Assembly: GCA_002914805.1 (NCBI GenBank)
Contig: JXTB01000142.1
Span: forward strand, 706,727 to 770,726
Direction of reading: 5' to 3'
Length of the DNA stretch: 64,000 nt
Origin: Parasponia andersonii
Lineage: Eukaryota; Streptophyta; Magnoliopsida; Rosales; Cannabaceae
Of the stretch, positions 49,943 to 60,135 are shown piece after piece. The first letter of the stretch is position 1. Every line of letters begins with the position of its first letter. Under the pieces are notes generated by a model. It was given only the letters and a program-made list of their open reading frames with translations, was not told the origin of the DNA and did no database searches. The position numbers and the translations under genes were made by a program.

Positions 49943-51787
49943 TTCTCCGATCAATATATTTAGTAACATCTTATAGTGACAACATGTTAAATACTAATCG
50001 CTCAATCAGAAAATTAAAACTGCCACGTTTAATGAAACCACAGCTTGCTTTTTTAGGGGACCATATTAATTAATTACCACACGTTCCCTATTGTAGTATC
50101 TTATTTGATTAATCATAAAATATTTCAGATCTCACACCACGATTAAGTAAAAAGTGCCTAATTTGAATTATTGTTATTAATAAAGTGCAAACCAAAAGTC
50201 AAGCGAACTCTAGAAATTAGAGCAAGAGAGCGGATTATGTGGATTAGGTGAGATTTATGTATACTGGTATTATCTTATTTTTCTATTACGGGGATAATAC
50301 CAGTAATCCAGTATCATGTATACATTATTCAAAAGTGGTAATTTAATTATTAAAGTTACCTGCGGTTCACCGATCCAACGAAACGGCGACGACGATAGGC
50401 CAACCTCTTGCTCATGGACGCTTTGGTGCCACCAGTCGCTCAACAACAGGTTGAGCTCACCATCGTAGTGGAATGGTTCCCTCTCTCCATCTGCCACGTC
50501 AACGATTAATGATCCATATAGCCCTGCTGATCTTTGCATTCCGTAGTGCCCATGGTAAAAGAATGTTCCCGGCTGCACCATATAAGAGCCGTTAAAAATT
50601 AATGTTGGTACACATTATATGAAAAAATATTATTCACAAGTTAAAAACTCACCACAAGAATACTTAGCTAAGTTCATGCATATCCCCATAAAATCCGTCA
50701 TTTGCTAAATTAAAAATTGGTAGATAGCTTGAGCTAGAATATTACAGCATCCGTGTATATATATAAAATATGAGATTAGATCTAATATTTGAAAATTGAA
50801 ATGGGGTTTCTATTCACCGTTTGACAGATGCTAAAGAGCATATACTTTGGATAGAAACACGACGGTACATGCCAACTCAAGTGAGAATAAATAATTATAC
50901 ATCTTGATTATTCTTTAGTCCATTTGTCACATAAGAATAGTGCTAATCAAGTAAGCGGTGCCTTTTTGGCCAGTGCTCCCCACTATTTTGTCCGGCCATA
51001 TACTATAATCGTGACATGATAATATATATTTATAATTAGACTACCTACACTAAGCTAAACGATCATTATCATTATCATCATTTTCTGCATTTTTAGCAAA
51101 TAAAATGGATGACCTGGATGCAAACACTATGAAAAAGAAGAGTGCTAAGAAAAATGTGACCATGGTGAAAATTTACCTTATCAACTAAGAATCTATAAGT
51201 GAATGTTTCTCCAGGGTTGATAGCACACTGCGAGATCGATGCCGTCCCATCAGCCCAAGGAGTACCTAACTGAAGAATCAACAATAATACGTATAATTAA
51301 CAAGATGAACACCTGGTCAATATCCTGGGAAGAAAGAGAAATTTAGTATGTATATATATATATAGGATACAGTTATAAATAATAGCACATATATAACAAT
51401 CATATGTGGCGCTTTTGATTTAGATTTCCTTTTAGGTGACAGTTTTGAAGTACGTACTGTGATATGCTTCAAATTATTATGATCCGGGATTACCTGTCTA
51501 ATTCCATGCCAATGGATGACGACGCCTTCAGTGTAGAGCTTGTTGGTGAGGTGGACGACGACGGTGTCGCCAGCCTTAGCCCTGATGGTGGGACCAGGGA
51601 ACTGGCCATTGATGCCCATCACCACGTGCTCGTTGCAGTCGGGTGCCCCGAAAATGTACTCCACATCGAAGTTGTAGTGCCGCACCTGATTCCGACCGAG
51701 GGCTGTCCCGGCCAAAACCGATAGAATAATCAAGGAGCGTGCGATCAACGCTCTCAGTCCTCTCGCCTGGCGAGGACTACTATCCAT
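45999..51787 (-). CDS. AO: L-ascorbate oxidase (secreted multicopper oxidase), five exons
   Basis: Minus-strand exons: 51787-51494, 51269-51177, 50572-50360, 48888-48694 and 46958-45999; all introns are phase 0 with GT/AG ends. The 584-residue product is close to cucumber ascorbate oxidase (587). A signal peptide covers about residues 1-31 (hydrophobic [13 protein letters not shown]), so the enzyme is apoplastic. Three cupredoxin domains follow. Copper ligands are all present: HWHG (92-95), YHGH (135-138), HPWHLHGH (478-485) and [12 protein letters not shown] (539-550) with type 1 Cys540, His545 and Met550. Other family words: [28 protein letters not shown]-type [15 protein letters not shown] and [12 protein letters not shown]. 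It oxidises apoplastic ascorbate with reduction of oxygen to water, setting the wall redox state. The GTPWADG and [11 protein letters not shown] words favour ascorbate oxidase over laccase or SKU5-like proteins. Its activity is inferred. Confidence 0.95.
47276..47306. repeat. (TA)n microsatellite in ascorbate oxidase intron 4
   Basis: About 15 TA units. Similar tracts lie at 47731-47760 and 48649-48669 in the same intron and 49911-49940 in intron 3. Confidence 0.9.
47761..48014. mobile_element. MITE in ascorbate oxidase intron 4
   Basis: The left end gcataggttgtcaatccaat and the reverse complement of the right end gcatatgggcaccaatccaa match, continuing into aggtattttttt, giving inverted termini of about 35-40 bases. 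The middle holds a second small palindrome, gccgttggatcac ... gtgatccaatggc. The element sits directly against a (TA)n tract, fitting a TA-target family, but the tract makes the duplication unreadable. It is 254 bp and carries no ORF. Confidence 0.8.
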
Positions 51788-51960
51788 TTTTGACGATCTG
51801 TTTATGGATTGTATAGTAGTCTTGTTTGCTGGCTAAGCTAGCTTAAAAAGGCTTAATTGGTATTATATAAACGTACTTTACTTGAGGAGGAAACACCTAT
51901 TAAGACTAAGAGAATAGGTTGTTTGGCAATACAGACTGCCGGGACGCGTTGGTTTAGGCT

Positions 51961-51970
51961 CTATTTATAG
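51961..51970 (-). promoter_or_regulatory. TATA box of ascorbate oxidase
   Basis: On the minus strand CTATAAATAG lies about 175 bases before the ATG, giving a leader of about 145 nt. A weaker TTTATATAAT lies nearer, around 51875. Confidence 0.6.
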
Positions 51971-54046
51971 GCTTTTTAAATTTCAAAAATGATTAGATCA
52001 TCCGGCTGCATGCGTGGTTTTCTCTAGGGGATCATATATCGTTTCGAGAAAACGAAAATTGAACGAAGAATAAACTTAGTCATATACCTTTTTAACTAGC
52101 AAACCATGTACTAATAAAAAGTCCATTATTATTCTGTTTTTTAGTATAAAGTATTGCTAAAAGAGATTTTATGGTGTCTAAACACACTTGATAAAGGGGT
52201 AAGAATACTTGTAAATATTAAAGTATGAAGTCCACGCTTAGTAGAGTGTGGTTCTAAACACCATAATCTTTTAGATTTTAATTTTATTTCAGAGAAATAA
52301 TGAGAATTTAACCAAATGAAAACTTAAAACAGACAGAGTAGCGTGGTTTTAGCAGGTTCTCTTGGGTGCAAATAACTATATGTGAGATGGTTTCATTTTC
52401 TTGTATCTTAATTTGGACATTTGGGCTACTTGGCAACAATTCTATTCCTTTAGATACTTTTTCTTCTTGTTCTAGTTGCCATGTGTGACACAAGAAGATC
52501 ACATAGTCGCAATACTATATTAAGTACTATTAAAGAGATAATCCCATAATAAACAACCTTTACATCGTAGCTTAAATATCACATTTAACGTCTTTATTTT
52601 CAAAAAATAAAAAAATATCCCTTCTATTTCAATAGAAACAAAAACAAAGTACATTGTTTGTGCGTTTTTGGTCAAATTTATAATATGAAAATCTAAAATA
52701 CTTTCAAAATAGTCTTTGACCATCTTTTAAATCATGTGATGAAAAACATAATAACTATAATTTATTTACAAAATTAAGACTATTATTTAATAAAAAAATT
52801 TAAAATTCAAAAATTATTATATATTATTGAAAATTTTCGACACATCGAAAAGGCAAAAATATGAACTAGAGAAGACTGCTGACATGTTTAAGTTCAATTC
52901 TACATCCCTATTGTTCGTTTGTCTGTTTTTTTTTTTTTTTGAGTGATTTGTGTTTCCTATTTGATACCTACAATGAATTACAATTGTATAGTCATAATAT
53001 GTACGTATGCTTTGTATACTTTCTATTGACTTTTTATACCATTTGACACTATTTTTTCCTTTTTCCTTTTTGTCTTTTCCCACATTATTATGTGTTTTCT
53101 TGAATGTGTGAAAACGTGGGGGTCAGGATTACATGGGGTCGGTCTATTGTGACAGGGTGTTTGTGTAGTGGCAGGGTATAAATCCTTTATTCTACAATGG
53201 CACGCAATTACGCGGCATTAGGTGCACTCAGTCGCATAATGACTCATCATTCACGAACTTGATTCCTTTTATTTTGCTTGTTTACATTTTAATTTTGTAC
53301 TTCCCTGATACAGAATATTATTTTAGACATTCTTTCTTTTTTAAGATTCGATCGAAACTTTTAGTAAGGTGAATCTCATTTTCTTTCTTCTTTTTTTTTT
53401 TTTTTTTTTGGTAATCATAAATCTTATTTTTTCTTTTTTTTTTTTTAAATCATCAATCTATATAAGAGCCTAAATAACTAAGAAAAAGATTGTACAAGCT
53501 TCAATTAACTGATGATAGTATGCTTCATTAACTCATTTCGACAAATTTTAAATGATGATGATTTTTTCAAACTTTATTTCATAAGATTCTAAAATGTTCT
53601 TTTAATCTGTTTATCTATGTTTTCTTTTTTTAAATTTCATAGTCTATTTTCTTATTTAGAAAACAGCTAGCTAGTTAACGCAGTTTCAACTTTGAAACAA
53701 GGAAAACGCGTACCTACCCGTCAAAGTTGCCAACGACGACAATCAAAAATATATCTTTTAGGTTAAAGTATTTTCGTTCTGCAAATAAATTATTTTACAT
53801 GTACATTTTTTTTCCCTCTATTCAAATATTTTGGTGCTTCATTATCCAAACCAAGTGCTGTCCTGCGCACAAAGCACAGTTTTTGACTTTCACAATATTT
53901 CAGTTTCGATGGCCATCATCAGTATCATTGTTTTTTTTAGTTTTTTTGAATAAACCATCAATTATGAATTTATAATAATTACTATCATTATTTCTTTATT
54001 TCGCGCGTAGTCAATTGCTAATTTGATTAATCTTATTGTTGATAAC
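51971..54046. other. intergenic region upstream of ascorbate oxidase
   Basis: No gene seen. It contains one small MITE-like inverted repeat (52158-52273), poly-T tracts (52926-52942, 53391-53410) and AT-rich DNA up to the Gypsy LTR. Confidence 0.6.
52158..52273. mobile_element. 116-bp MITE-like inverted repeat
   Basis: The left end taaaagagattttatggtgt and the reverse complement of the right end taaaagattatggtgtttag align over about 30 bases with small gaps, continuing into cacact/ccacact. It lies about 190 bp upstream of the predicted ascorbate oxidase TATA box. No clear target duplication was read. Confidence 0.6.
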
Positions 54047-54881
54047 TGTTGGAGCGGTTTTCACCAACTATCCACGTGTTTCTAAACTGCCGGTGTCGTA
54101 TCCTCCAACTGTCCCCGTGTCTTTGCTATCCTAAAAGGCTTTTGACTTCAGGCAAGATCAGAGAGGCGGGGGAGGCCACCTGCAAAGGCTCTTCGATACT
54201 TAAGTCAGTTATTTTTCTTTAATTCAGGGTAGCAAAGATTTTGTTTTTCTCTGTATCTGTATGAGTATATCTTTGTCTCTTGCTCGTAAACTTCTTAAAT
54301 ATTTCTTTTTGTATGAGTACATACCATTTTTTTGGGGACGCATGGCTCATATATATATTCCTGAAATTGTGAACCTCCTGGTTCTCAATCTCAGGACCGA
54401 GTACCTTTTTCATCAAGACTTATTCCAGAGGTCATGGGCCGAGATTATTGTGATCCCCCCTGCACCGCTGTAGCCTAGTTTCCGCCGTCCCCTATGGCTC
54501 GAGTCTGTCAGGGGCGAGATTTGGACAAATCGCCGTTCTGTCAGGACGGTTTGCCCCCTGCGCACACCTACTCAAGATCGCATTAAATGCTCTGTCTGGG
54601 TCTGGAGCTGTGAGTTGCTTTCCATTGTACTCTGGTGGAAGACCCTTGGGACTTCCGACCCCTAGCTGTCGAGGTAAGAATCGGACTGGCCAAGTCCATA
54701 AAGGGTCTGGGATGGGCTCGACCCTAACTTCGGACAGCCCAATGGTCCATGTGGTACCACGTGCGACTTGCGTGGCCTTTAACTAGTCACTCTAGATACA
54801 TGTCGGACGATGCGCCCCGTTTATGACCTGTTCTGCCACTTAATCGTCCACGTGGTGTATGATTTGGGAACAGGTCTCACA
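54047..54881 (-). repeat. 3' LTR of Gypsy copy 2
   Basis: 835 bases. On the minus strand it starts TGTGAGACCTGTTCCC and ends GCTCCAACA, so TG...CA is intact. It aligns with 39907-40706. The bases outside its end, ataac (54042-54046), would be half of the target duplication; the other half is outside the window. Confidence 0.9.
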
Positions 54882-54898
54882 ACTGCCCCCATTTCCCT
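54882..54898 (-). other. polypurine tract of Gypsy copy 2
   Basis: On the minus strand GGGAAATGGGGGCAG immediately precedes the LTR start, as needed for plus-strand DNA priming. Confidence 0.8.
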
Positions 54899-55219
54899 AC
54901 TTGATAGATTCGTATCCATCAAGTGGGGAAATCGTTTCTCCGTTATTCCAATTTGAGGGATACACATGGCCCCCCTTGCCGACGCGGAGGCACGCCATCC
55001 CATGTCACAAAATTTTTTTTAAATTTCGAAGTTTCGACAGTTCAGTCTCCCTTGCTCTGCCTTTTTCCAGAAAAACTCTTCAGCTCCCCCTCCATAAAAG
55101 CCGCATTTACGCCCATTTGCTACTTTACTAAAATCTTCAATTATTCTAGCATTGTAAAATCTTAGGGTTTCCGAATTCTCCCTTTTCTAGAGACTTTTGC
55201 TCTTTCAATCGTATCCAGA

Positions 55220-58200
55220 ATGATGGCCTCAAATCAATATCAGGAACTTCGCCTCGTTGTGGACTCGGAGTTGGATTCGCTGAGGAGACTGCTCTGCCTC
55301 CCTGGCGGAGTCACGTTACGAAGGGTCGAAGGTCCCGCGGATTGGTATCTACATCCCTCTGCCCTCAAAGGCCCTATTATTTTGGGAAGAAAGTATCTGG
55401 AATGGCTGCGGTTCCCTCTTCTTCCTCTGATCCATTAGTTCTTCGCTTTGACGGGGATCCACCCGATGCAGTTAAATACAAATGGGGTCATGATCCTGAT
55501 GGGGCTCTCTACCCTGTCAGTTCTTTATAACCTGCATATCGACCTGGAGGTGGTCTTTTATGCTTACAAACTCACCCTCATCCCCAAAAAGAGTTCCTAC
55601 CCCAACTTTTACCTTTAACCGATCCCAGGACATCACATTTTCTAGGGTTTGCCGAGGTCGAACAAGCAATGGGACTCCTACTCTAGGCTATATGCCGTTG
55701 GAGGGGCGTGGTGCTCCCCTTGGGTGAATGGAGAGTACTTCCAAATTCCCTCAGTTTTCCTACAGAGTAAGTGCTAGGTCGTGATTTTCGGGTATGCGTT
55801 CTCCTCATCTGTTATTGCTCACGTTATTTTGTCTTATGCAGCCTCTGCAGAAGAAAACAAGTTCGAGCCGCATATGTCGGCGGGGCGGCTCAAAAGGCTA
55901 GAAGGGATCGTCATCTTCGGGTCTCCTGGGGACTGTCGACACATCCAGGCCGCCCTCAATCCCCAAGTGATGAATATGATGCCTAGGATGGTTTCATACC
56001 TTCCCTTCCCCCTGGACACCTGGGTTATAACGAAGCACCTGCGGAACTAGCTTGATGCCTCTGCCCTGAACCGATTCCGTCGGGATGAGCACGATCTCAT
56101 TGCTATGGTGGGTCATCAGGTTACGGCTTCGAGCCAGTTGGTGGGTTCCAATGACCTGGTGGCACCGACTAGCCGCGAGCTCGAAGAGGCCGTGAGGCTC
56201 GTGGCCGAAGAGTGCGTTAGGCTCCGTAGGAAGGAAGCCGCCGCCCCTAAAAGGGCTAGAGGTGAGTTTATTTTCGCATCCTTGAGCTTTGTCAATTGGG
56301 TTATGGCTGTGATCTAAACACGTTACTTGTTCTTTATAGGTTCTGAGACGGACCCGTCGGGAGACCCTTCCCCTGTCAAGGGGAGTACCGCTGGACATAA
56401 GGCTCGCCCCAAGGTAATTGCCGGCCGGTATCTCATGGTGTCTTCAGAGGATGAAGCACCTGTGATCCTCCATTCTGGTGCGAGCGGACCTCCGACGAGG
56501 GAAACGATGGCCATAAAGGCCATATGTGACAAGGGGGCGCCCCTGAGCCTGCCCGGGGGATCTACTGCTCGAACCTTTTCCACTCTCGGCTCTGGTTCGA
56601 AGACGAGCACGGGGTCTGGTGCTGCTTGCCTCGGTGGGGAGATCACTGAGCTCAGCGGGGGGGCTCCGAGGTTGAAATCTTGGCTGTCTTCCCCTCCTCC
56701 GGTCCCAATAAAGCGGTGCCACGAGGCTGGCTCATCCAAAGAAAAAGAGGGCCCGACGGAGAAAAGGGGAAGGGTTGCCCCTTCTTCTGACAGCGATGAC
56801 GATAGAGCCACGTTGACCCTTCTGAGGAGAAGAAGGTCCGCACGCAGTGGCCCGTCGGGAGGGAATGGTCAAGACTAGACCGAAAAATCATACTTAGGCG
56901 GGGCTCCAAGGGGGTCGGCAACCGAAATTGCTGATATAGCGAGGGCTGCCGTGGCATCTTCTGCCGAGGATGCGTCACCCCCTGCCATCACCGACTGCAT
57001 GCTCGGGGGATGCCCAGCTTTCGTTCGTCCCTGCCACCGCTGCTTCGGGGGCGTGCCCAGCTGGGAGAGATGGTCCAGCTGCGGAACCCGAGCTTGAGGT
57101 GCTCTCCTTGGAGAACATTTCGTCACTAGCTATACCTTTTCGTAGGTTTGGCTCGTTCGGTTACCTTCATGTTTCTCAGTATCCTTGCTAGACACTGACC
57201 TCTTTTTCATTTATCTTGTAGCTAGTCACCATCTGGTCTTTCTATTCCTCTCGTGTAAGGGACTTGACTGAGGAGTTGAACACCCGTTCTGCACTGGCTG
57301 AGCGCAGCAAGGCTGCCCTTGCTGAGTTGAGGACTGACTTCGACTTGTATCGGAGCCTCGATGAAGCTAGGGTTAGCAGCGTGGTGGCTCATGCCCTGAG
57401 TGCCGAGAGGGTCAGGCACGAGGAGCTGGTTGCGAGACTGGCCGAGGCAGAGGCTGACGGGCTCGCTCAATCCGAGGCCATCAGACTGGCCCAAAACGAG
57501 CTCGAGGTCAAGGAGCAAGAACTGCAGAACACCGGGGCAGAGATGGGGCTGGCCTTCCTCGCTCGCGACAGGGCTGTTGAAGATCCTAAAGAGGTGAGGA
57601 AGGCCGAGGTGAAAACCAAACTAGACGCCCATTCTCTGCAACGCAGGCTCGACCGGTCAAATGAGGTAAGCCGACATCTTTATTTGGACCACATAAAATT
57701 GATGGGGCTCAAGTAGAGTTGTCTCGCAAGCACGGCGAAGACCTTACTGACATTAATACCCTTTTGGTCGACTTGTCACAGCGGCAGGCGGAGTTGAGGT
57801 TAGCGGTGCTGAGGGATAGGCTAGTGGACGTGCAGAAACTAAAAACGAGGTATCAGAGGCAGGTGGATGTCCTTTCTACGAAAAGTTACAGGTCTAGCTG
57901 GGAGAACAGGGAATTCGAAGGCCACGCGGAGGTGGTAACGCTAGACCATTTTGACAAGTAGAAAGGCATCGAGAGAGACCACTATTCCATCAAGTAATAC
58001 ATGCAGCAGCTTGGGGATGAGATCAACAGCACGTACCCTGCTGACGTGCTGAAGATGCTTGCAGCGGAAAAAGACAGGCCCTCTATATCTACCTCTGTTG
58101 CCAAGGAGCTTATCCCCGTTTCCGGTTCGCTAGAGCAAACCTCGGAGGTCCAGGGCGGTCAGCCTGGTCTTGGGGCTTTAACTGGCGAGGGGTCTGGTGC

Positions 58201-58303
58201 TGTTATTTTATCCAGCGACGACTCCAACCCTGGTACGCCACCTTCCACCGGGGCTAGTCTGAGCGCTAAAACTGGCCGTGCTCCCCTGGCCGGAGGTAAT
58301 TAG
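55220..58303 (+). pseudogene. antisense ORF of Gypsy copy 2 (coiled-coil protein of unknown role)
   Basis: Encoded opposite to pol, between the repeat arrays and the 3' LTR. Pieces in order: MMASNQYQELRLVVDSELDS (55220), a degraded globular part with GGVTLRRVEGPADWYLHP and a frameshift near 55345, then NKFEPHMSAGRLKRLEGIV (55856 on), RELEEAVRLVAEECVRLRRK (about 56174-56235), a Ser/Gly/Pro-rich stretch (56340-56700) with the basic KRGRVAP and RRRRSARS, an acidic SSDSDDD, a long Glu/Ala/Arg coiled coil (57264-57640), LSRKHGEDLTDINTLLVDL (57719 on) and the tail DEINSTYPADVLKMLAAEKD (about 58013-58072). A 78-nt stretch with GT/AG ends (56262-56339) joins two open pieces in frame. Several stops and shifts make this copy non-functional. 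Antisense ORFs at this place are known in the Tat lineage and often labelled 'putative gypsy type transposon'; their function is unknown. Confidence 0.75.
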
Positions 58304-58950
58304 GATCCCCTAGTTTTTGTATATTTGTAGAGTTGACCCTTATTGTAACCGTTTGTATAAATAATAAAAATAATGCAGTTTTCTTTAGTCTGTTCTCTTT
58401 TTCTTTTGTCGACCGTGTCTGGGATTAATGTCAGATATCATTTACGATGCAATTCCCTTGTCGGTAGTGCAGCCGGCATTTGGGTTTGGTTTGGTCGTAC
58501 ATGATTTTGAGTTATTAGTGAGTCCTCCTCGAGCTATGATTGACAAGATTAGTTCCGGGGATAGGGATGTGAGTTCCGGCTCATCCGATTTTAAGGGAGT
58601 ATAACTTTTGTTATGACTTGTCTTGGCAGAATTCGACCTGCGCGTGTGTCTTGACTTCTCCGACCCCAAATAGGAACGCGCTCAAAACCAGCTCTAGGGG
58701 TTGGTTAACCATTGTTTAGACCTGTCGCCACAGAGGAGAAGGCCCGGGCTCGGCTCTTATCAGGAGCAAACTGGGCGTTACTACTCTGACATGTCCCTGC
58801 GAGTCTGCCCAAGACCCGCTTCTCGCAGATAGAGCTTTCAGGCATGCGTCCCTGTCGACCATGCCCTTTGTACTTTGGGAAATAACAAACAGAGCTCGAT
58901 TTTAACTCCTATCTTCGTGCCTGGTATATACATAATAAAAATGTTCTCGC
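58304..58950 (-). other. spacer between antisense ORF and arrays (copy 2)
   Basis: Counterpart of 32761-33384. It carries an AATAAT-rich stretch just after the antisense ORF stop (58350-58370) that could hold a polyadenylation signal for a plus-strand transcript. No conserved ORF. Confidence 0.5.
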
Positions 58951-59285
58951 GGGAGGGTCTACTTCCAACGGGTAGACCCTGACCCCTTTAACTTTTGCTT
59001 TGCATGCCGCCAAAATGTTGTCTGGGGAGGGTCTACTTCCAACGGGTAGGCCCTGACCCCTCTAACCTTTGCCTCACGTACGGCTAAAATGTTGTCTGGG
59101 GAGGGTCTGCTTCCAATGGGTAGACCCTGTCCCCTCTAACCTTTGCCTCGTGTACGGCTAAAATGTTGTATGGGGAGGGTCCGCTTCCAACGGGTAGACC
59201 CTGTCCCCTCTTTCCTTTAGCTTTCCGTATAGCTGAGGTATTCCTTAGGGGGGATCTACTTCCAACAGAATAGACCTTGTCCCAT
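58951..59285 (-). repeat. 74-bp tandem array, copy 2 (about 4.5 units)
   Basis: The word gggagggtctacttccaacg or a close variant starts at 58951, 59025, 59099 and 59173, exactly 74 apart, then at about 59251. Units end in 'ctaaaatgttgtctg'. The core ggtctacttcc..cgggtagacc is itself palindromic. Confidence 0.9.
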
Positions 59286-59289
59286 GGTT

Positions 59290-60135
59290 GGTGCTCCCAT
59301 AGTACGATCGCTTTCGAGGTCTGCTGGAAAGTTTTTGATTGCACAGCTCTTTCCTCTTCATACGTTTTCTCAAGCTATCGGCAAGCATTTTATTGCACGA
59401 TGTGGTTCCTATAGTACGATTGTTTTTAAGGTCTGCTGGCAAGTTTTTGGTTGTGCAGCTTTTTCCTCTTCGTACGTTTTCTTGGGCCATCGGCAAGCAT
59501 TTTATTGCACGATGCGGTTCCCATAGTACGATTGTTTTTGAGGTCTGCCGGCAAGTTTTTGGTTGCGCAGCTCTTTCCTCTTCGTACGTTTTCTTGGGTC
59601 GTCAGCAAGCGACGTGATCCCCATAGTACGATCGTTCTTGAGGTCTACTGGCAAGTTTTTGGTTACGCAGTTCTTTCCTCTTCGTGCGTTTTCTTGGGTC
59701 GTCGACAAGCAACGTGATCCCCATAGTACAATCGTTCTTGAGGTCTGCTGGCAAGTTTTTGGTTGCGTAGCTCTTTTCTCTTCATACGTTTTCTTGGGTC
59801 GTTGACAAGCGACGTGATCCCCATCAATACGATCGTTCTTGAGGTCTGCTGGCAAGTTTTTGGTTGCGCAGCTCTTTCTTCTTCGTACATTTTCTTGGGT
59901 CTTCAGCAAGCGACGTGATCCCCATAGTACGATCGTTCTTGAGGTCTGCTGACAAGTTTTTGGTTGCGCAGCTCTTTCCTCTTCGTACATTTTCTTGGGT
60001 CGTCGGCAAGCGACGTGATCCCCATTGTACAATCGTTCTTGAGGTCTGCTGGTAAGTTTTTGGTTGCACAGGTCTTTCCTCTTCGTATATTTTCTTGGGT
60101 CGTCGGTAAGCGACGTGATCCCCATAGTACGATCC
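59290..60135 (-). repeat. 100/112-bp tandem array, copy 2 (about 8.4 units)
   Basis: The anchor cccatagtacgatcg recurs at 59296, 59408, 59520, 59620, 59720, 59820, 59921, 60021 and 60121: two 112-base steps followed by steps of 100 or 101. The short version lacks a 12-base 'tattttattgca'-like part. Units read gaggtctgctggcaagtttt then 'ggttgcgcagctctttcctc'. Confidence 0.93.

Noticed and set aside
51464..51724. Plus-strand open frame opposite ascorbate oxidase exon 1
   Set aside because: Antisense shadow of a well-supported exon.
45999..51787. Laccase or SKU5-like identity for the multicopper oxidase
   Set aside because: Length, exon words ([27 protein letters not shown]) and the complete type 1 Cys site fit ascorbate oxidase; SKU5-like proteins lack the copper ligands and laccases differ in these words.
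57666..57718. Possible 53-nt second intron in the antisense ORF
   Set aside because: Too short for a normal plant intron; a one-base frameshift explains the frame change equally well (translation resumes as DGAQVELSRKH).
58951..60135. CRISPR-like array
   Set aside because: Units are contiguous 74-bp and 100/112-bp repeats without unique spacers, inside a plant retrotransposon.
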